Source: Eucalyptus grandis
Taxonomy: Eukaryota > Streptophyta > Magnoliopsida > Myrtales > Myrtaceae
Assembly (NCBI RefSeq): GCF_016545825.1
Contig: NC_052612.1
Location: 39,911,738-39,975,737 of the forward strand
Length of the DNA: 64,000 nucleotides
Reading direction: 5' to 3'
Shown: piece by piece, positions 25,682 through 37,339 of the stretch
Position numbering within the stretch: position 1 is the stretch's first letter
How the letters are laid out: each line of letters opens with the position of its first letter
Notes under the pieces: generated by a model
The model's input: only the letters and a program-made list of their open reading frames with translations
Databases searched by the model: none
Told to the model about the DNA's origin: nothing
Translations under genes and position numbers: made by a program

Positions 25682-27559
25682 TCAGGCAGAGGCCGGCTCC
25701 GAGACTCGCCGGGCCTCAAGCGTCTTCTCGTACTCCTCGATGGACTTGAAAAGCTCCGAGAAGTTGCCCTTCCCGAACCCTCCGCACCCGCCCTTCTGAT
25801 ACTGTTTCCCGTGATCGTCCGTGAGCATGCACCCCACTCTCTGTATGATCTCAATGAATATGGTCGGCCTGCAAGGTCAGGCAGCAAGAGAAACCAAGAA
25901 ACCAGATGAACAACATCAGAGGAGGACCAACAGATACTTTGGACTTAGAAATTCACTGCTACACACTATTACCCAAGTTGGTTTTCACTCGAAACCGAAA
26001 TCTATTAAATTCACTGCTACACACTATTACCCAACTTGGTTTTCACTCGAAACCGAAATCTATGGCAACTTTCTGCTCCTGACATCAAATTATAGTAACA
26101 AATTCAACCTAAATCCAAGGAAAAAATGGGGCCTTGAGCGACTTGGGCAACTGATGTAATCGAGGGTCTGTTCTATCAAGTGCATACATGCTGTTTTCGA
26201 AAAAGAATGTAGTCTATTGTCTCGTCGATAATGTAGTCTATTGTCTCGTCAATGATCGACCAACCCATGTTTTGTACCCTCAAACCATATCCAATCCACG
26301 ATCCATCCTCAATTCAAAGGTTTACATGCCCATAGCTAAAGGAATTGACTTTGGCGAAGACTCAAAGGAGAGAGCCTGCCTGAAATCGAGATCACATACC
26401 TGTCACCCACGGGCTTGGTGAAGATCTGGAGCAGCGTCCCCTGATCGTCCCTGTCCACCAGAATCCCCAGCTCCTCGCACTCCTTGATCTGCTCGTCCGT
26501 CAGCACGTCCCCGGCCCGGGCCTTCAGGTTCCGGTAGTACGTGGGCGGCGGCGACGGCATGAACTCGAACCCACCCACGCTGCTCCGCTTCCTCATCTCC
26601 CTCAGCGTCCGGAAGATGTCCTCGCTCGTCAGCGCCAGGTGCTGCAGCCCGGCGCCCTCGTTGTGCTCGAGGTAGGTCTGGATTTGGCTCTTCCTCTTGG
26701 TCCCGAACACCGGCTCGTTCATAGGCAGGAGGACCGTCTCGTCGTTGTTCGCCAGCACGAGCGAGTTGAGCCCGCTGTCCCCGGTCCCGACGTCGTCCTT
26801 GGTGAACTCGGCGAACTCGTGGAAGCCGGTGAACCGCTTAACGTACGAGATCGCCGGGCCGAGCTCGGGGACGTTCCCAACGGCGTGGTCGAGCCTCCGG
26901 ATTCCGAATTCCAGCGGGAAGGAGGAGATCTCGTCCGTCGGCTCGAACCGAGGCAGGAACCAGGAGTCCGGAGAGGAGTCGCCGCGATCGGAGGCCGGGG
27001 TTTTGTAGCTGACGTAGCGGAGGACGACGTCGCCGTAGAGGTGGACCTCGGCGACGGCGGCGCGGCCGTCGAGGACGACCGGCGGGGAGACCGGCCTGGC
27101 GCCGTGGGCGACGCTGGTGCGGAAGGCGGCGTCGGCGTCCTCGACCTCGACGGCGACGGCGCGGACGCCGAGCCCGTGCTTGGCGGCGAAGGCGACGCAG
27201 TCGGAGTAGGAGAAGGAGGGGAGGGAGGCGGTGGCGGAGGGGTCGAGGCCTTCGGAGGCGGCGATGGAGGGGGAGTAGGGGGCGGTGAAGAGGAAGCAGA
27301 GGTCGCCGGAGCGGCAGAGGTAGGAGGCGTGGGTGGCGTTGCCGGTGGAGAGGTCGGACTTGGCGACGACGGGCATGCCGAGGCCCCAGGCGAAGCGGCG
27401 GGAGACGTTGGTGGCGTCGGTGCACCAGAACTCGACGTGGTGGAAGCGGCGGACGGGGAAGCGGTCGGACCGGGGGTTGGACCGGACGAAGTTGGAGAAG
27501 CCGACGAGCTTGAACTCGTCGGAGCCCGTGGCGACGCCCCCGTCGTTCTGCTTGCCCAT
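25682..27559 (-). CDS. HPPD: 4-hydroxyphenylpyruvate dioxygenase, intact copy, 2 exons
   Basis: Fe(II) dioxygenase that turns 4-hydroxyphenylpyruvate into homogentisate, the precursor of tocopherols and plastoquinone, and the target of triketone herbicides. Exon 1 is 27559-26400 and exon 2 is 25868-25682, joined in phase 2, giving 448 residues, the normal plant length. The vicinal-oxygen-chelate fold is complete: N-terminal RRFHHVEFWCTDA (about 38-50) and C-terminal catalytic half with iron ligands H225 (LDHAVGN), H307 (GLQHLAL) and E393 (TIFIEIIQR). The C-terminal gate helix ends GNFSELFKSIEEYEKTLEARR. Exon 1 is very GC-rich compared with its intron and flanks, so long antisense open frames occur and are ignored. 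The only undamaged HPPD of the three in the window, hence the likely working gene. The single intron before PTIFIE is shared by all three. Confidence 0.95.
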
Positions 27560-27644
27560 GGTTTTACGTTTGCGGAAGCGAGCCGCCGGTGGTTTTGCTC
27601 GGTTAGCGGGGACCGTGGGAACGGACTGGGGTGGGATGGAGGAG

Positions 27645-27716
27645 AATATAAGGAAGGGCGGGGGACACGTGGCGAGAGGTGAGAGGAGGGAGAGCGGGGG
27701 CGAGGCGGAGCACGTG
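27645..27716 (-). promoter_or_regulatory. HPPD copy 1 promoter: TATA-like box and two G-boxes
   Basis: A TATA-like word (TTATATTC on the minus strand, about 27645-27652) lies 90 bases upstream of the ATG. G-box cores CACGTG are at 27666-27671 (as CACGTGGC, ABRE-like) and 27711-27716. The first G-box and the TATA word are kept in HPPD copy 3 (61300-61305; 61279-61284). G-boxes commonly bind bZIP/bHLH factors in light, ABA or senescence responses; any role here is inferred. Confidence 0.5.
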
Positions 27717-27719
27717 AGC

Positions 27720-28543
27720 CGGGAGGAAAATATAGAAAGACGTGGCGAGGCTATCGGGGAAGATAAGGTTCACGGTAAGAAGGGAAGGGGTTGGTGTAGG
27801 GGAGCGGGCAGGTGAGGTTGTCCGGATTACTATAAGTCGAAGCGGTCAAGTGGAATTGAAACTCTGCATTGGCTGACCGGTCGGAGGAGCGACGCGGACG
27901 GCCCACCCTATCTATTTTTTGGGGCGGAGGTGGAAATCTCGAAGGCTGACGGTGGAGATTTGACAGGCGTGTCCTTTCGAGGTAGACTTGTTGTTGAAGA
28001 TCTCTTCGACCAAAAAGACCAAAAAGACCAAAAGAAGGTTGTGGAGGATCTCCCCCGATCTGGGAAATGAGGACAATGGGGACATTCGACATACCCACGT
28101 TACGCGTGGGAACGAAATTAGATCGTGCCTTGACCAGTGTTTTGGTTTAGTGGAACCCTGTTGGTGTGAAATTCGTCAAAGCACCAATTTTCCACTCGGG
28201 TAAGGACGATCTTTAGCTTCGCATTTCACGCGGAAACTACGGGATTTAGAAGATCATGACCTGTTGAGAGATAGCTATGATCGGAAAAATTAGAAAAGAG
28301 ATTGCTATGATAATTTTTTATGACATTTTGTTCACATTAGGCTATGTTTGATAAGTAGTCAAACATGTATACCTGATTATATTCTTTTATTATTCAAAGC
28401 AGAAAAAAAAAAAAAGAACACAAATCCATTTGATAATTTATTTATTTATATTTTTGTTCGAAAACAAATTTATTTTTGAGAATAAATTCCAAAATCAAGC
28501 TCACTTATTTTTTTTTTTTTTTCTTCTTCTTCTTTTTTTCTTT
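27720..28543. other. HPPD upstream and intergenic DNA
   Basis: No gene is seen. Short tandem phrase ACCAAAAAG near 28009-28030 and A-rich runs near 28400. Sequence from about 28300 (GGCTATGTTTGATAAGTAG...) resembles the degenerate end of a small element. Confidence 0.4.
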
Positions 28544-29301
28544 GGGAAAAAGCTACCAAAAAACCCCAAACTTTGCATAGAGTGACAGATTTACCTAAAC
28601 TTTATTTTATGACATGAAAAATCTCGAAATTTGTTAATCGTGACACATTTACTCCATTAAGGGTATTTTCGTCTTATTTTTTCTATTTATATATATTTTT
28701 CTTCTTCTCTCTTCCCTCCGTCGGCCATGGTAGAGTCGGCGGAAGGAAGTTGGCGTCTAGCGAGGGTTGCCCTTGCTGGTGTCGGGCGAGGGTTGCCCTC
28801 GCCTGGGCTAGCTAGGGCTGCCCTCGTTGGCGTTGGGCGAGGGTGGCCCTCGATTGGGTTGAGCGAGGGCCCGGCGAGGGGTGCTCTCGCCAGCGTCGGG
28901 CGAGGGTGCCCTCGCCAAATCTAGCGAGGGAGGCCCTCGTCCGACGTCGATGAGGGCCGCCCTTACTGCGTTAGGTGAGGGCTTGGCGAGGGTGCCTCGC
29001 GGACGCCGGCTTCCCTCTCCGTGGCTCCGCCATGGCCAGCGGAGGGAAGGAAGAAGAAGAAGAAGAAAAAAAAAAAAAAAAAAGAATTTTTTTTTTTTTA
29101 AAGTAAAAAGATCAAAATGCCCCTATAATTTAGGGTAAATGTGTCACGCAAATGAAAGTTCGGGTTTTTGTGTCACAAAGAAAAGTTTGGGGTAAATGTG
29201 TCATAGTTAGCAAATTTCGGGGTTTTTTCACGTCACAAAACAAAGTTTGGGATAAATCTGTCACTCTTGGCAAAATTACGGGTTTTTGGTGGCTTTTTCC
29301 C
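28544..29301. mobile_element. Non-autonomous Mutator-like element with >100-bp terminal inverted repeats
   Basis: The left end GGGAAAAAGCTACCAAAAA... and the reverse complement of the right end GGGAAAAAGCCACCAAAAA... stay alignable for over 100 bases. Both contain GAGTGACAGATTTA followed by CAAACTTT/TAAACTTT and GACACATTTAC. Flanking 9-mers TTTTTCTTT (28535-28543) and TTTTCCTTT (29302-29310) differ at one place, as expected of a Mutator-type 9-bp target duplication, though both lie in T-rich DNA. The core (28720-29040) is GC-rich with a repeated GCGAGGG..GCCCTCG motif and no transposase. Confidence 0.75.
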
Positions 29302-30429
29302 TTTTCCTTTTGCCAATTGTTAGTCTTGACGATGGTCGGCGATCGAGCTTTGTCGGCGGGCGAGCTCGACTTTGCCAACCTCACCCGCATTTGGTGAGGC
29401 CATGCTCACCAAGCCACTAGTGAGACTCCACCTCACCTAGCCAATGTGAGGTCAGCCTTGCTATGACTAAGTGACGCCACGATCATGGTGGCTGGGCGAA
29501 GGCAAGTCTTGCTAGTAGCTGGCTGAGGCTAAATTGTTGAGGTTGCGGGTCCTTGTCTGGTTGGTTGCCGATCATCATTAAGGCTGGCGATTGGTGAAAG
29601 AAAGAAGGAGAAAATGAGAAAAGAAAAAAAGAAAAAGAAAAATGTAATAAAATTATTTAAAAGTTAAAAGAAATTCTAAATAAAAAAAAATAAAATTTGA
29701 AGGTTGTACCAAACGTATTTATGTTTTGGGAATAGAAATTTTGTTTAGTTATCAAACCTCTTCAAATGATCATAAACTCGTTTAGAGAACAAAAAAAAAA
29801 AAATTATTTCCTGGCAGAAATTATTTCTGGAAATATAATGGTTGCTAAATACACCATAAGATTTAATCAAGATATTTCTTTTCTTATTGTCTGCATTTCT
29901 AGTGATTGCTTGTATATCTCACTTTGATTGTGTATATCGATTGGTATATTATCTTAGATGATCATCCATCAATATTTATTTAGCATTGAAATATACTGAA
30001 ATTTCACGATTTCTCTCTTTTGCATTATTTTTATTTTAACTTTTGTCTAACCAAACTAAAATGCACAGCACAACACAAAGCACACTCTTTGGAGCCGACA
30101 TGAGCAAAATATGTCGTGTCGTATTTGGGTGATCTTTTGCACATGTTAAAATCATGTCCTGTCCACAAGTTTACCAATCTAATGAGCAATCTTCACACAT
30201 TGAGACTTTATTACCGAATATTTACTAAGTGCAATTTTGATTCTTAAAAGCTTCGGATGCGTGGACTGCAGTGTTAAGCCATTAGGCATGAAAACATAAG
30301 CAAAAGAGAGAGAAGTGCTGACTAGTAAATATTCTTTCATTTGGTAAAAGAAACCATTTCTCTGCATATCACGTTTCCAAGAATTAAATGAGTTGATTTT
30401 TCAAACTCCCAAGATTTAACATGATTCTC
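29302..30429. other. AT-rich intergenic stretch with transposon remnants
   Basis: Includes a moderately GC-rich patch (29330-29560) with GGCGAGC and CTCACC words, then A/T-rich DNA. I see no gene. Confidence 0.4.
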
Positions 30430-30960
30430 TGTGCAGTTCATGGTGCTATTCCACAGCTACTTAAATGCTAGCAAGCCAAAACAACAGATGAACAAGAAAA
30501 TGTGTTATGCATACCTCATCCAGATAATATACAACCTTACTACTGTATCGCATATTTCTTCTAATCAACTCTGCAACTGCTGTTTCCTCTGCACTCATTT
30601 TAAGAGAGGATCTTCCTCGTCAGTGATGTTTACGAATGCCTTGATGTGCTTCTGGAAGGATGATGCAGCTTGCTCTCTCTTTCCTCTAGTCATCCGAACT
30701 GGTCGAATGTGATGGCCATCGGGTAGAATGTTTCTGCTGCCAATTTATGAAACTGCTTGTAACGGTACAAGAAATCAATCGAGTAAACGACTTCACTGAT
30801 GCCCATGAGAGCATGCAGTCCCTATTCTATGGCGAGACCAGTGCATAGGACAATGCGATGAATATTCACCCCACACCGTATGAAGACGAGATGGGTAGAG
30901 ACTGGTGAGCAATGGAAGTAGTCGCTTTGTTCTTCTTTCTATGTCGCAGAAGATAGAGGT
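30430..30960 (-). pseudogene. Unidentified minus-strand coding remnant (3' piece)
   Basis: The minus strand reads SEVVYSIDFLYRYKQFHKLA and then, after a frame change, SSFQKHIKAFVNITDEEDPL and LIRRNMRYSSKVVYYLDE, ending at a GAG|GTATGC donor-like site near 30510. The composition and mixed helix pattern look like real protein, but I do not recognise the family. At least one frameshift and one stop (G-stop after FDQF) break it. It may belong with the pieces at 32280-32600 and 39995-40735. Confidence 0.35.
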
Positions 30961-31035
30961 GAGCATTATTTGTTCAGCTAAGTTTATAATGTTGGAAAGG
31001 TAGGATCTTTTCATTTTTTATATCCAGATTGAAAG

Positions 31036-31835
31036 TAGAGGTGTTAAAATGGGTCTTAGACCCATATATGACCCGGGTCACCTGTTTTTGACAAAAAAAG
31101 TAGTTAAATGAGTTTAACAATTAAAGATTTTGATAGGTGGGTCTTAAATGGGTTGAATGTAGAACCCATTTTCAATCAAAACCTCACAATCTCTCTCTTT
31201 TTTTTTTTTTTTTTGGTTTGGAGGAGGAACCGGCTTGCAGCCGATAACCGCGCCATAAACCCCTGGTGACACTTAAGCGGGAGGACCCACCACCCCCGAG
31301 TCACACTTAATACACCTAGCGCCTCCCCTGAGTTTTGAACCCTTCACCTCTTCGTTGATGATCAGTAGAGTTTTAGCTAGTGGAGCTACCGCGCCGGTGG
31401 TCACAATCTCTCTCTTCCCTCTTTAACTTTACAAAAATATATTATTTTTTTTTATAAAAACCAAAATTATAATTATTTTTTCTTTCTTCTTCCTCCGGTG
31501 GGGTGGGCCGGTACGATGGCCGGCGACCAGCTAGGCGAGCCTTGAGCTCGCCGGGGTCTAGCGAGGCGCAGGCCTCACCGACGCCCGGCAAGGCTTGAGC
31601 CTTGAGCTCACTAGATTTGGCAAGGCAGAGGTCTTGTTGACATCCGGTGAGGGGCGAGCTCGAGCTCACCCGATGCCGGTGAGGCGGAGGCCTTGTCGGT
31701 CCGTGAGGCCGATGAGGCTCGAGCCTCGAGCCTCACCGATCCGGCGAGCCTCGAGCTCGCCAACGTGGGTGAGCTCGAGGCTCGCCTATGGCCAGCCATC
31801 GTCCATCGTTGTGGTCGGCGGCTAAAGAAGAAGAA

Positions 31836-31868
<33 letters not shown>

Positions 31869-32253
31869 AAATTTAAAAAGAAAAAAAAAATTTTTTTGAT
31901 TTTTAAAATAATTATTTTAAAAATTATAAAAATTAAATTTTTGTTGTAAAAAATATTTTAAAAATTTAAAATATATAAGAAATTTGGAGGTATTTCTTGT
32001 CAATAAAACCATTTTAAAAATACTTATTTAAAAATAATATATATATATATAAGAAATAAGCTTGGAGGTATTTTAGTAATATAATCTTAAAAAAAAACAT
32101 AGGAATAAGTTTTTCTACGGGTATGGGTTGGGTATGGGTCGGAAAATTTACATTAAGTATAAATGGATCATAAATGGGTTAATGCGTCAATTTGGGTTGG
32201 ACCATTAATGACCCCATCCAAACTTGACCCGACCCACCCGTTTAATAGCTCTA
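31036..32253. mobile_element. hAT-like non-autonomous element
   Basis: The ends are imperfect inverted repeats: left TAGAGGTGTTAAAATGGGTC and right ...GACCCACCCGTTTAATAGCTCTA. They are flanked by 8-mers ATTGAAAG (31028-31035) and ATTGCAAG (32254-32261), with one mismatch. An 8-bp duplication and TAGAGGTG ends fit the hAT superfamily. The subterminal arms repeat GGGTC/GACCC words. A GC-rich core (about 31500-31800) of GAGCTCGAG and GGCGAGCC words and long A-runs fill the rest. No transposase is present. Confidence 0.7.
31200..31400 (-). mobile_element. tRNA-derived SINE nested in the hAT-like element
   Basis: A 200-bp insertion is flanked by a direct repeat TCACAATCTCTCTCTT (about 31184-31199 and 31401-31416), i.e. 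a 16-bp target duplication. In minus orientation it begins with a GC-rich head containing an A-box-like word (GTAGCTCCACT, about 31379-31389). It has a B-box-like word (GGTTCAAAACTC, about 31330-31341) and ends in an A-tail (T-run at 31199-31215). These are the marks of a Pol III SINE. Confidence 0.75.
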
Positions 32254-32279
32254 ATTGCAAGCAGTTAGAAGTGATGACC

Positions 32280-32600
32280 ATTATAGAAGTTCTTGCAAGG
32301 ATAATCGCATGGCTTTAATAAAGGTTTCCATGGGAGACAGAGGGGCAAGATGCTTCATATATGAAATTTTCAGTTTCTCCACGAACCCCGTTTCCATAGA
32401 ATAGAAGAACTCTGCAACTTGGCTTGAAGAAATTAATGCAATGAGCACACCTTACATGAAGGAGTTGACATGCCTCTAGAATTTGAAGCTCATCAGAAGC
32501 TTGCCTAAAAAATCCAGCACGATCCCTGAAGTTTTAGGAGCTGCAACCAAAATTCAGAGAAATGTTAGGAATGGCATTATTGCGGTTGCATTCGAAAAAA
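32280..32600 (-). pseudogene. Unidentified minus-strand coding remnant (middle piece)
   Basis: The minus strand reads RDRAGFFRQASDELQILEAC and on through QLLHVRCAHCI for over 30 residues. The preceding sequence ends in TTTTGGTTGCAG, a good acceptor. It continues for about 30 more residues before decaying. Family not recognised. It lies between the hAT-like element and the minus-strand copia element. Confidence 0.35.
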
Positions 32601-32700
32601 GTAATAAATCCTTGCAACTACAGATAAAAAACACTCACCAGGCCTGAAAGCCAGAAGTTGACTAAAGGAATACATCATGTTGAATTTCAGAAATGAGATG

Positions 32701-33135
32701 TGTTGGGAATAACAGATCCCCGAAAAACCGGATTCGACACTAAATCGAACCCTTAAAGTAATGCGGAAGACGAAGCCCGGAAAAAACACGTATCGCCGAT
32801 CGTAAAGCACACCACGGATTCGAGCGTACCTTGTTAGCCACAGATTAGACACCGCGCCGATAAGAGGAAGAGAGTCTGGCCCTGTTCGATCCGATGACGC
32901 CAATTCGCCTTGAAAAGGGAGAAGATAGTGGCCTTGTGCTTACTGTTCTTTTTGGAGGGAGAGAGAGCGTTGGAGAGGACGTACGTACGTTATGCGCCAA
33001 AAGGTGCATCCTCTCTCTCTCTCATCCCTTTTATACGTTCCCTTATCAACGGGTCCTTATCCTGTGGGTCGGGCTTTTAGGCCTAACATGGGCGGATGGA
33101 CCAACTTAGGCCCATCACTATAAATAAAACCATCA
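32701..33135 (-). repeat. 3' LTR of the minus-strand copia element
   Basis: 435 bp, TG...CA bounded. It contains CT/GA-rich segments and the word ACGTACGTACGT. Paired with 39552-39987. Confidence 0.9.
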
Positions 33136-34326
33136 TCTCCCACTTGCATATGGTGGGCTGAACAGGATTCTCTTTACCTCTCTTCAACATTCATACCGGT
33201 GAATGATCCGTGCGACCAGCATACTTTGAGAGCTCGTTGCCATACATCTGTTAGGAATATATAGCAGCTCATAATGGGCATCACACTTCGAGTAGATTTA
33301 GTATGCAGCACCTTAGATCGATTGATCACATTTATATCTCTTTTTATCTCTTTTAAACAATAATATATATATTGTATTCACAATTATGATTATCACAAAG
33401 ACAGTCATAATTGGTTAACCGGTGAATACAAAAACTACAATGTGATTCTCCAAAATTGATCTTCCTCTTTCCTTCAAACTCTTAATTTCAGTTCAGCTTG
33501 CTTTTTCTAGAAATGCCCCATTAGATCGAATCAACTCATGACCATTGGTAACATCCTAAGATAGCAAACACTAAATAGAAATCTTGAGAATAAGTAAGAG
33601 TCATGAGGGGACTAAAAAATTGAGGAACTCTTTTCCTCAAGAGCCTCAAGAGTCTCACACGACATAAAAGTTGAGATCAAACTTTTGCCAATCTTATTGA
33701 TCGTTTCATGCATACGTAGTATGAAATACATATTACGGTATTAACTCCTTTCCCATGGAGCGTATGTCTACACCTTTCAATACCGTACAGATGATAGTTC
33801 GAGACATACCCAATGTCTAACTTGAGTTCACGTATCTACTCATTCACAAAATTCATCGAACTCACATCGGCATCATAGACAGATAAAATAAAAATATGTG
33901 GGGTATTTTACTTTCGGACATAGTAAGTATTATGTCCTCATCTTAACACCCAGTTAATGCGACATACGTATTTTAAGCTTGAGCTCTCGATTATCACCTA
34001 GATAATAAGCTTAAAAACAGTCTCATCTTTATTTATCACACAGTAAATAGAGGCGATTATCCGTGTGAGTGGGCTAATCTTATATCTGTCCGACATACTT
34101 TCTCAACTTAAAGTAATACACTAAGCATTAAGATGCATAAAGATCAAACAAAGATTCATAGGCATTAATGATGAAAAACACAAATTCATCAAATGTGAAC
34201 GTCAGTGGAAATTACAATCCAAGATATCGACTCTACGCAATCTTAGAGATTTCATATGGCCACAAAACACATCTCTAGGTATTGGCTTTGTCATAGGATC
34301 TATTACCATTCTATGATAGATATGTA

Positions 34327-37260
34327 CTATAAGTTCACATCTTTTCGTGCAACCATATCTTTGACAAAATTATACTTGGTATCTATATGTTTGGTCTTGC
34401 CATGATATTTTAGATCTTTGGTGTACTCTTTTGCTGCTTGGCTATCGCAGTTAACTAACAATAAATCTGCAGCACTTCCAATAACACCTAAATGATCCAA
34501 AAAATCTCTTAAGCCAAACACCTTCTTATACTGCTGCTGATAATGCCACGAACTCAGTTTCCATCGTGGACAAGGCTATACACTTTTGTTTCTTATTGCT
34601 CCAACATATGGTGCCATTATTCGGTAAGAAAACAAACCCAAAAGTAGATTTTCTTTCATCTAAATCTCCTCTCCAATCAGCATCAGAATAGCCTTTGAGT
34701 TGCAGATCCTTTCCATAATAACTCAACGTATAATCAGGAGTTCCCTTTTAGATACCTTAGTATTCTCTTAACGGCTTTCCAACGTGCTTGACCTGGGTCG
34801 GATTGGTATCTACTCACCATTCCAACTGCAAAACATATGTTAGGTCTTGTATACATCATAGCGTGCATCAAGCTCCCAGCAGCACTAGCATAAGGAACAT
34901 GTTTCATTTGTTCATTCTCTTGTGAAGTCCTTGGACACAGTCTATGGCTCAATTCTTCATCTTTTGCAATAGGAGTGTCTATGGGTTTACAATCCCATAT
35001 CCTTCAATTCAAAGTTGGAAGACAACCAACTCTTGACATTATTAACAAACTCCATATTGCTTTCGGCAATTAGTATATCATCAACATATAATGATATGAT
35101 CACTAATTGATTCTTGGATCTTTTGATATATATATATACAATGATCCCCATCTATCATTGTAAAGTCATATGCCATTATGGCATTATGAAAACGTATATA
35201 CCATTATCTTGACGACTGCTTAAGGCTATATATCGACCCCCAAAGCCAACATACCTTTTCTTCTTGGCCTTTCACTATGAAAACAACAGATTGTTCCATA
35301 TATATATTCATTCCTCTAATTCTCCATTGAGGAAAGCAGTCTTTAGATCCATTTGATGTAACTCAAGATCCATACTAGCCACCATTGCCAGAATAATGCG
35401 AATCGAGGTAAATCTCACTACAGGAGAAAACGTATCTTCATAATCAATTCCTTCATGTTGATTATACCCCTTCACCACAAGGCGAGCCTTATGCCTTTCT
35501 ATCGAGCCATCAGCCTTTCGCTTTATTTTGAGAATCCACTTGTTCCCAATAGCTCTGCGTCCTTTTGGAAGATCAACCGGTTCCCAGACTTGGTTTGATT
35601 TCATTGACTCCATCTCCTCTTTCATTGCATAAATCCATTTTTCCTTACTAGGGCAATTCAGAGCCTCATTAATATTTATTGGCTCATCCTCATCTTGTGG
35701 AGCAACCATAAAAGTTTCCCTTTCAATGTCAAAAACTTCGACGAGGAATACTCTGGCAACTTGTTCGCCGTATGGAAGATTGTACACTTAGCACATCATT
35801 CCCCATAATGCTCCCACTAGGATTAGATAATGATGACATCGTCTCATCATATGGTTGTATTTGAGAATGAGTTGAATTCAATTCATCACTTCTCATTGTT
35901 ACTCCCACTTGGACGAACTCCACTAATATCATTATCTTGATCCAAGGTTTCAAATAGGAAGTAATCTTTCCCTATTTCGCCCCTCTTAGGAAATTCATCC
36001 ACTAAGGATGTGACATCCCGTGATTCAAATTCAGTTATACTCCCACTTTCCTGCTCACCTATGAACATATACCCTTCCGAGTGTTCGGAGTATCTCATTA
36101 GAATACTCTTCTTGCCTTTAGGACCAAATTTCCCAAACTTGTGAGAGGACTCATGAGTATAGGCAGCATAACCCCATGGCTTAAGAAAACTTAAGTCCGA
36201 TTTTCTACCTGTCCATAACTCATATGGAGTGGAACTAACTGATTTGGAAAGCACTCAGTTAAGTATATAGGCAGTTAACAACGCATCACTCCAAAAAGTG
36301 ATATGTAAGTTAGCATGCGCCATCATGGACCTAACCATTTCCAGTAGGGTTCTGTTTCTTCTCTCGCAACACCATTTTGTTGAGGAGTATATGGAATAGA
36401 CAACTGTATTTCTATTCCTTTTCATCACATTATTTTCTGAACTCATCGGATAAATATTCTCGACCTCGATCGGATCTCAATGCTTTTACTTTCTTGTCTA
36501 ATTGATTTTCTACCAAGTTCATTAAACCTTTTGAAACAACTTATTGCTTCAGATTTATGAGAAATCAAAAAGATATATCCGAATCGAGTATAATCATCTA
36601 TAAAAGTGATGAAATAAACAGCCCCATGCCTTCCTCTCACATTCATTGAACCACAGACGTCAGAATGGATTAAATGCAGAGGAAATTCAGCTCTTTTATC
36701 TTTTCCAAATGGTTTTCTTGTCGTTTTCCCTACTAGGCAATGCTCATATATGGGCAAATCGACTTTTTCAATGTTGCCCAACAAGCCCTCTTTGGCTAGT
36801 CTATTAATACATTATTGGCCAATATGACCAAGTCTAGCATGGTACACATTCACATCATTATCATATGAAATAAGAGACGTGAAACAAGGGAATAACAAAT
36901 ATTGACATAACTACAGTCAACATTTAGTACAATAAAAACATCCAGAAAATGACCACAATCATAGTAGTTTGTATCCAAATACAAATCTACACCGTTATTA
37001 CGGAAGTTCACACTAAAACCAAGCTTAACCAACACCAAAAAACAGAGACTTAAATTTCGACGAATCTCCGGAGCATATAGAACATCATGTAGGAACAAGG
37101 TGCGTCCATCACGCATGTTCAATTGGCAGGTGCCAATCCCTTTAACTTCATCTCTAGAGTTATATTCCACATAGATTCACTTAGTTCTAGTTGGTACTCG
37201 TCGGAATTCCACGAAGGATCCTCTATCCTTCGCTACATGATCTGTCACTCCTGAATCTAC
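34327..37260 (-). pseudogene. Degenerate copia pol (protease, integrase, RT, RNase H)
   Basis: Read on the minus strand from high to low coordinates. The protease motif VDSGVTDHV is near 37250-37225. The GAG-pre-integrase region VLYAPEIRRNL is near 37080. The integrase core (HSDVCGSMNVRG, FITFIDDYTRFGYIFL) is at about 36443-36784, then YELWTGRKSDLSFLKPWG at about 36200. RT (WIYAMKEEMESMKSNQVWE, KARLVVKGYNQHEGIDYEDT, LHQMDLKTAFLNGELEE) is at 35308-35787, and RT/RNase H (GYSDADWRGDLDERKSTFG, HIDTKYNFV) at 34327-34952. Multiple frameshifts and stops separate the pieces. Confidence 0.9.
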
Positions 37261-37339
37261 AGTTCACAAAGGATTTGATTCAGCTAATAATACAGAACTT
37301 GACACATAAGCTAAGTTCTCAAATGTACAAGAGGTGTTT

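Noticed and set aside
26639..27682. 347-codon plus-strand open frame rich in E, G, V and D
   Set aside because: It is the antisense of GC-rich HPPD exon 1. The same happens at 60272-61225. Composition keeps the frame open; no domain is present.
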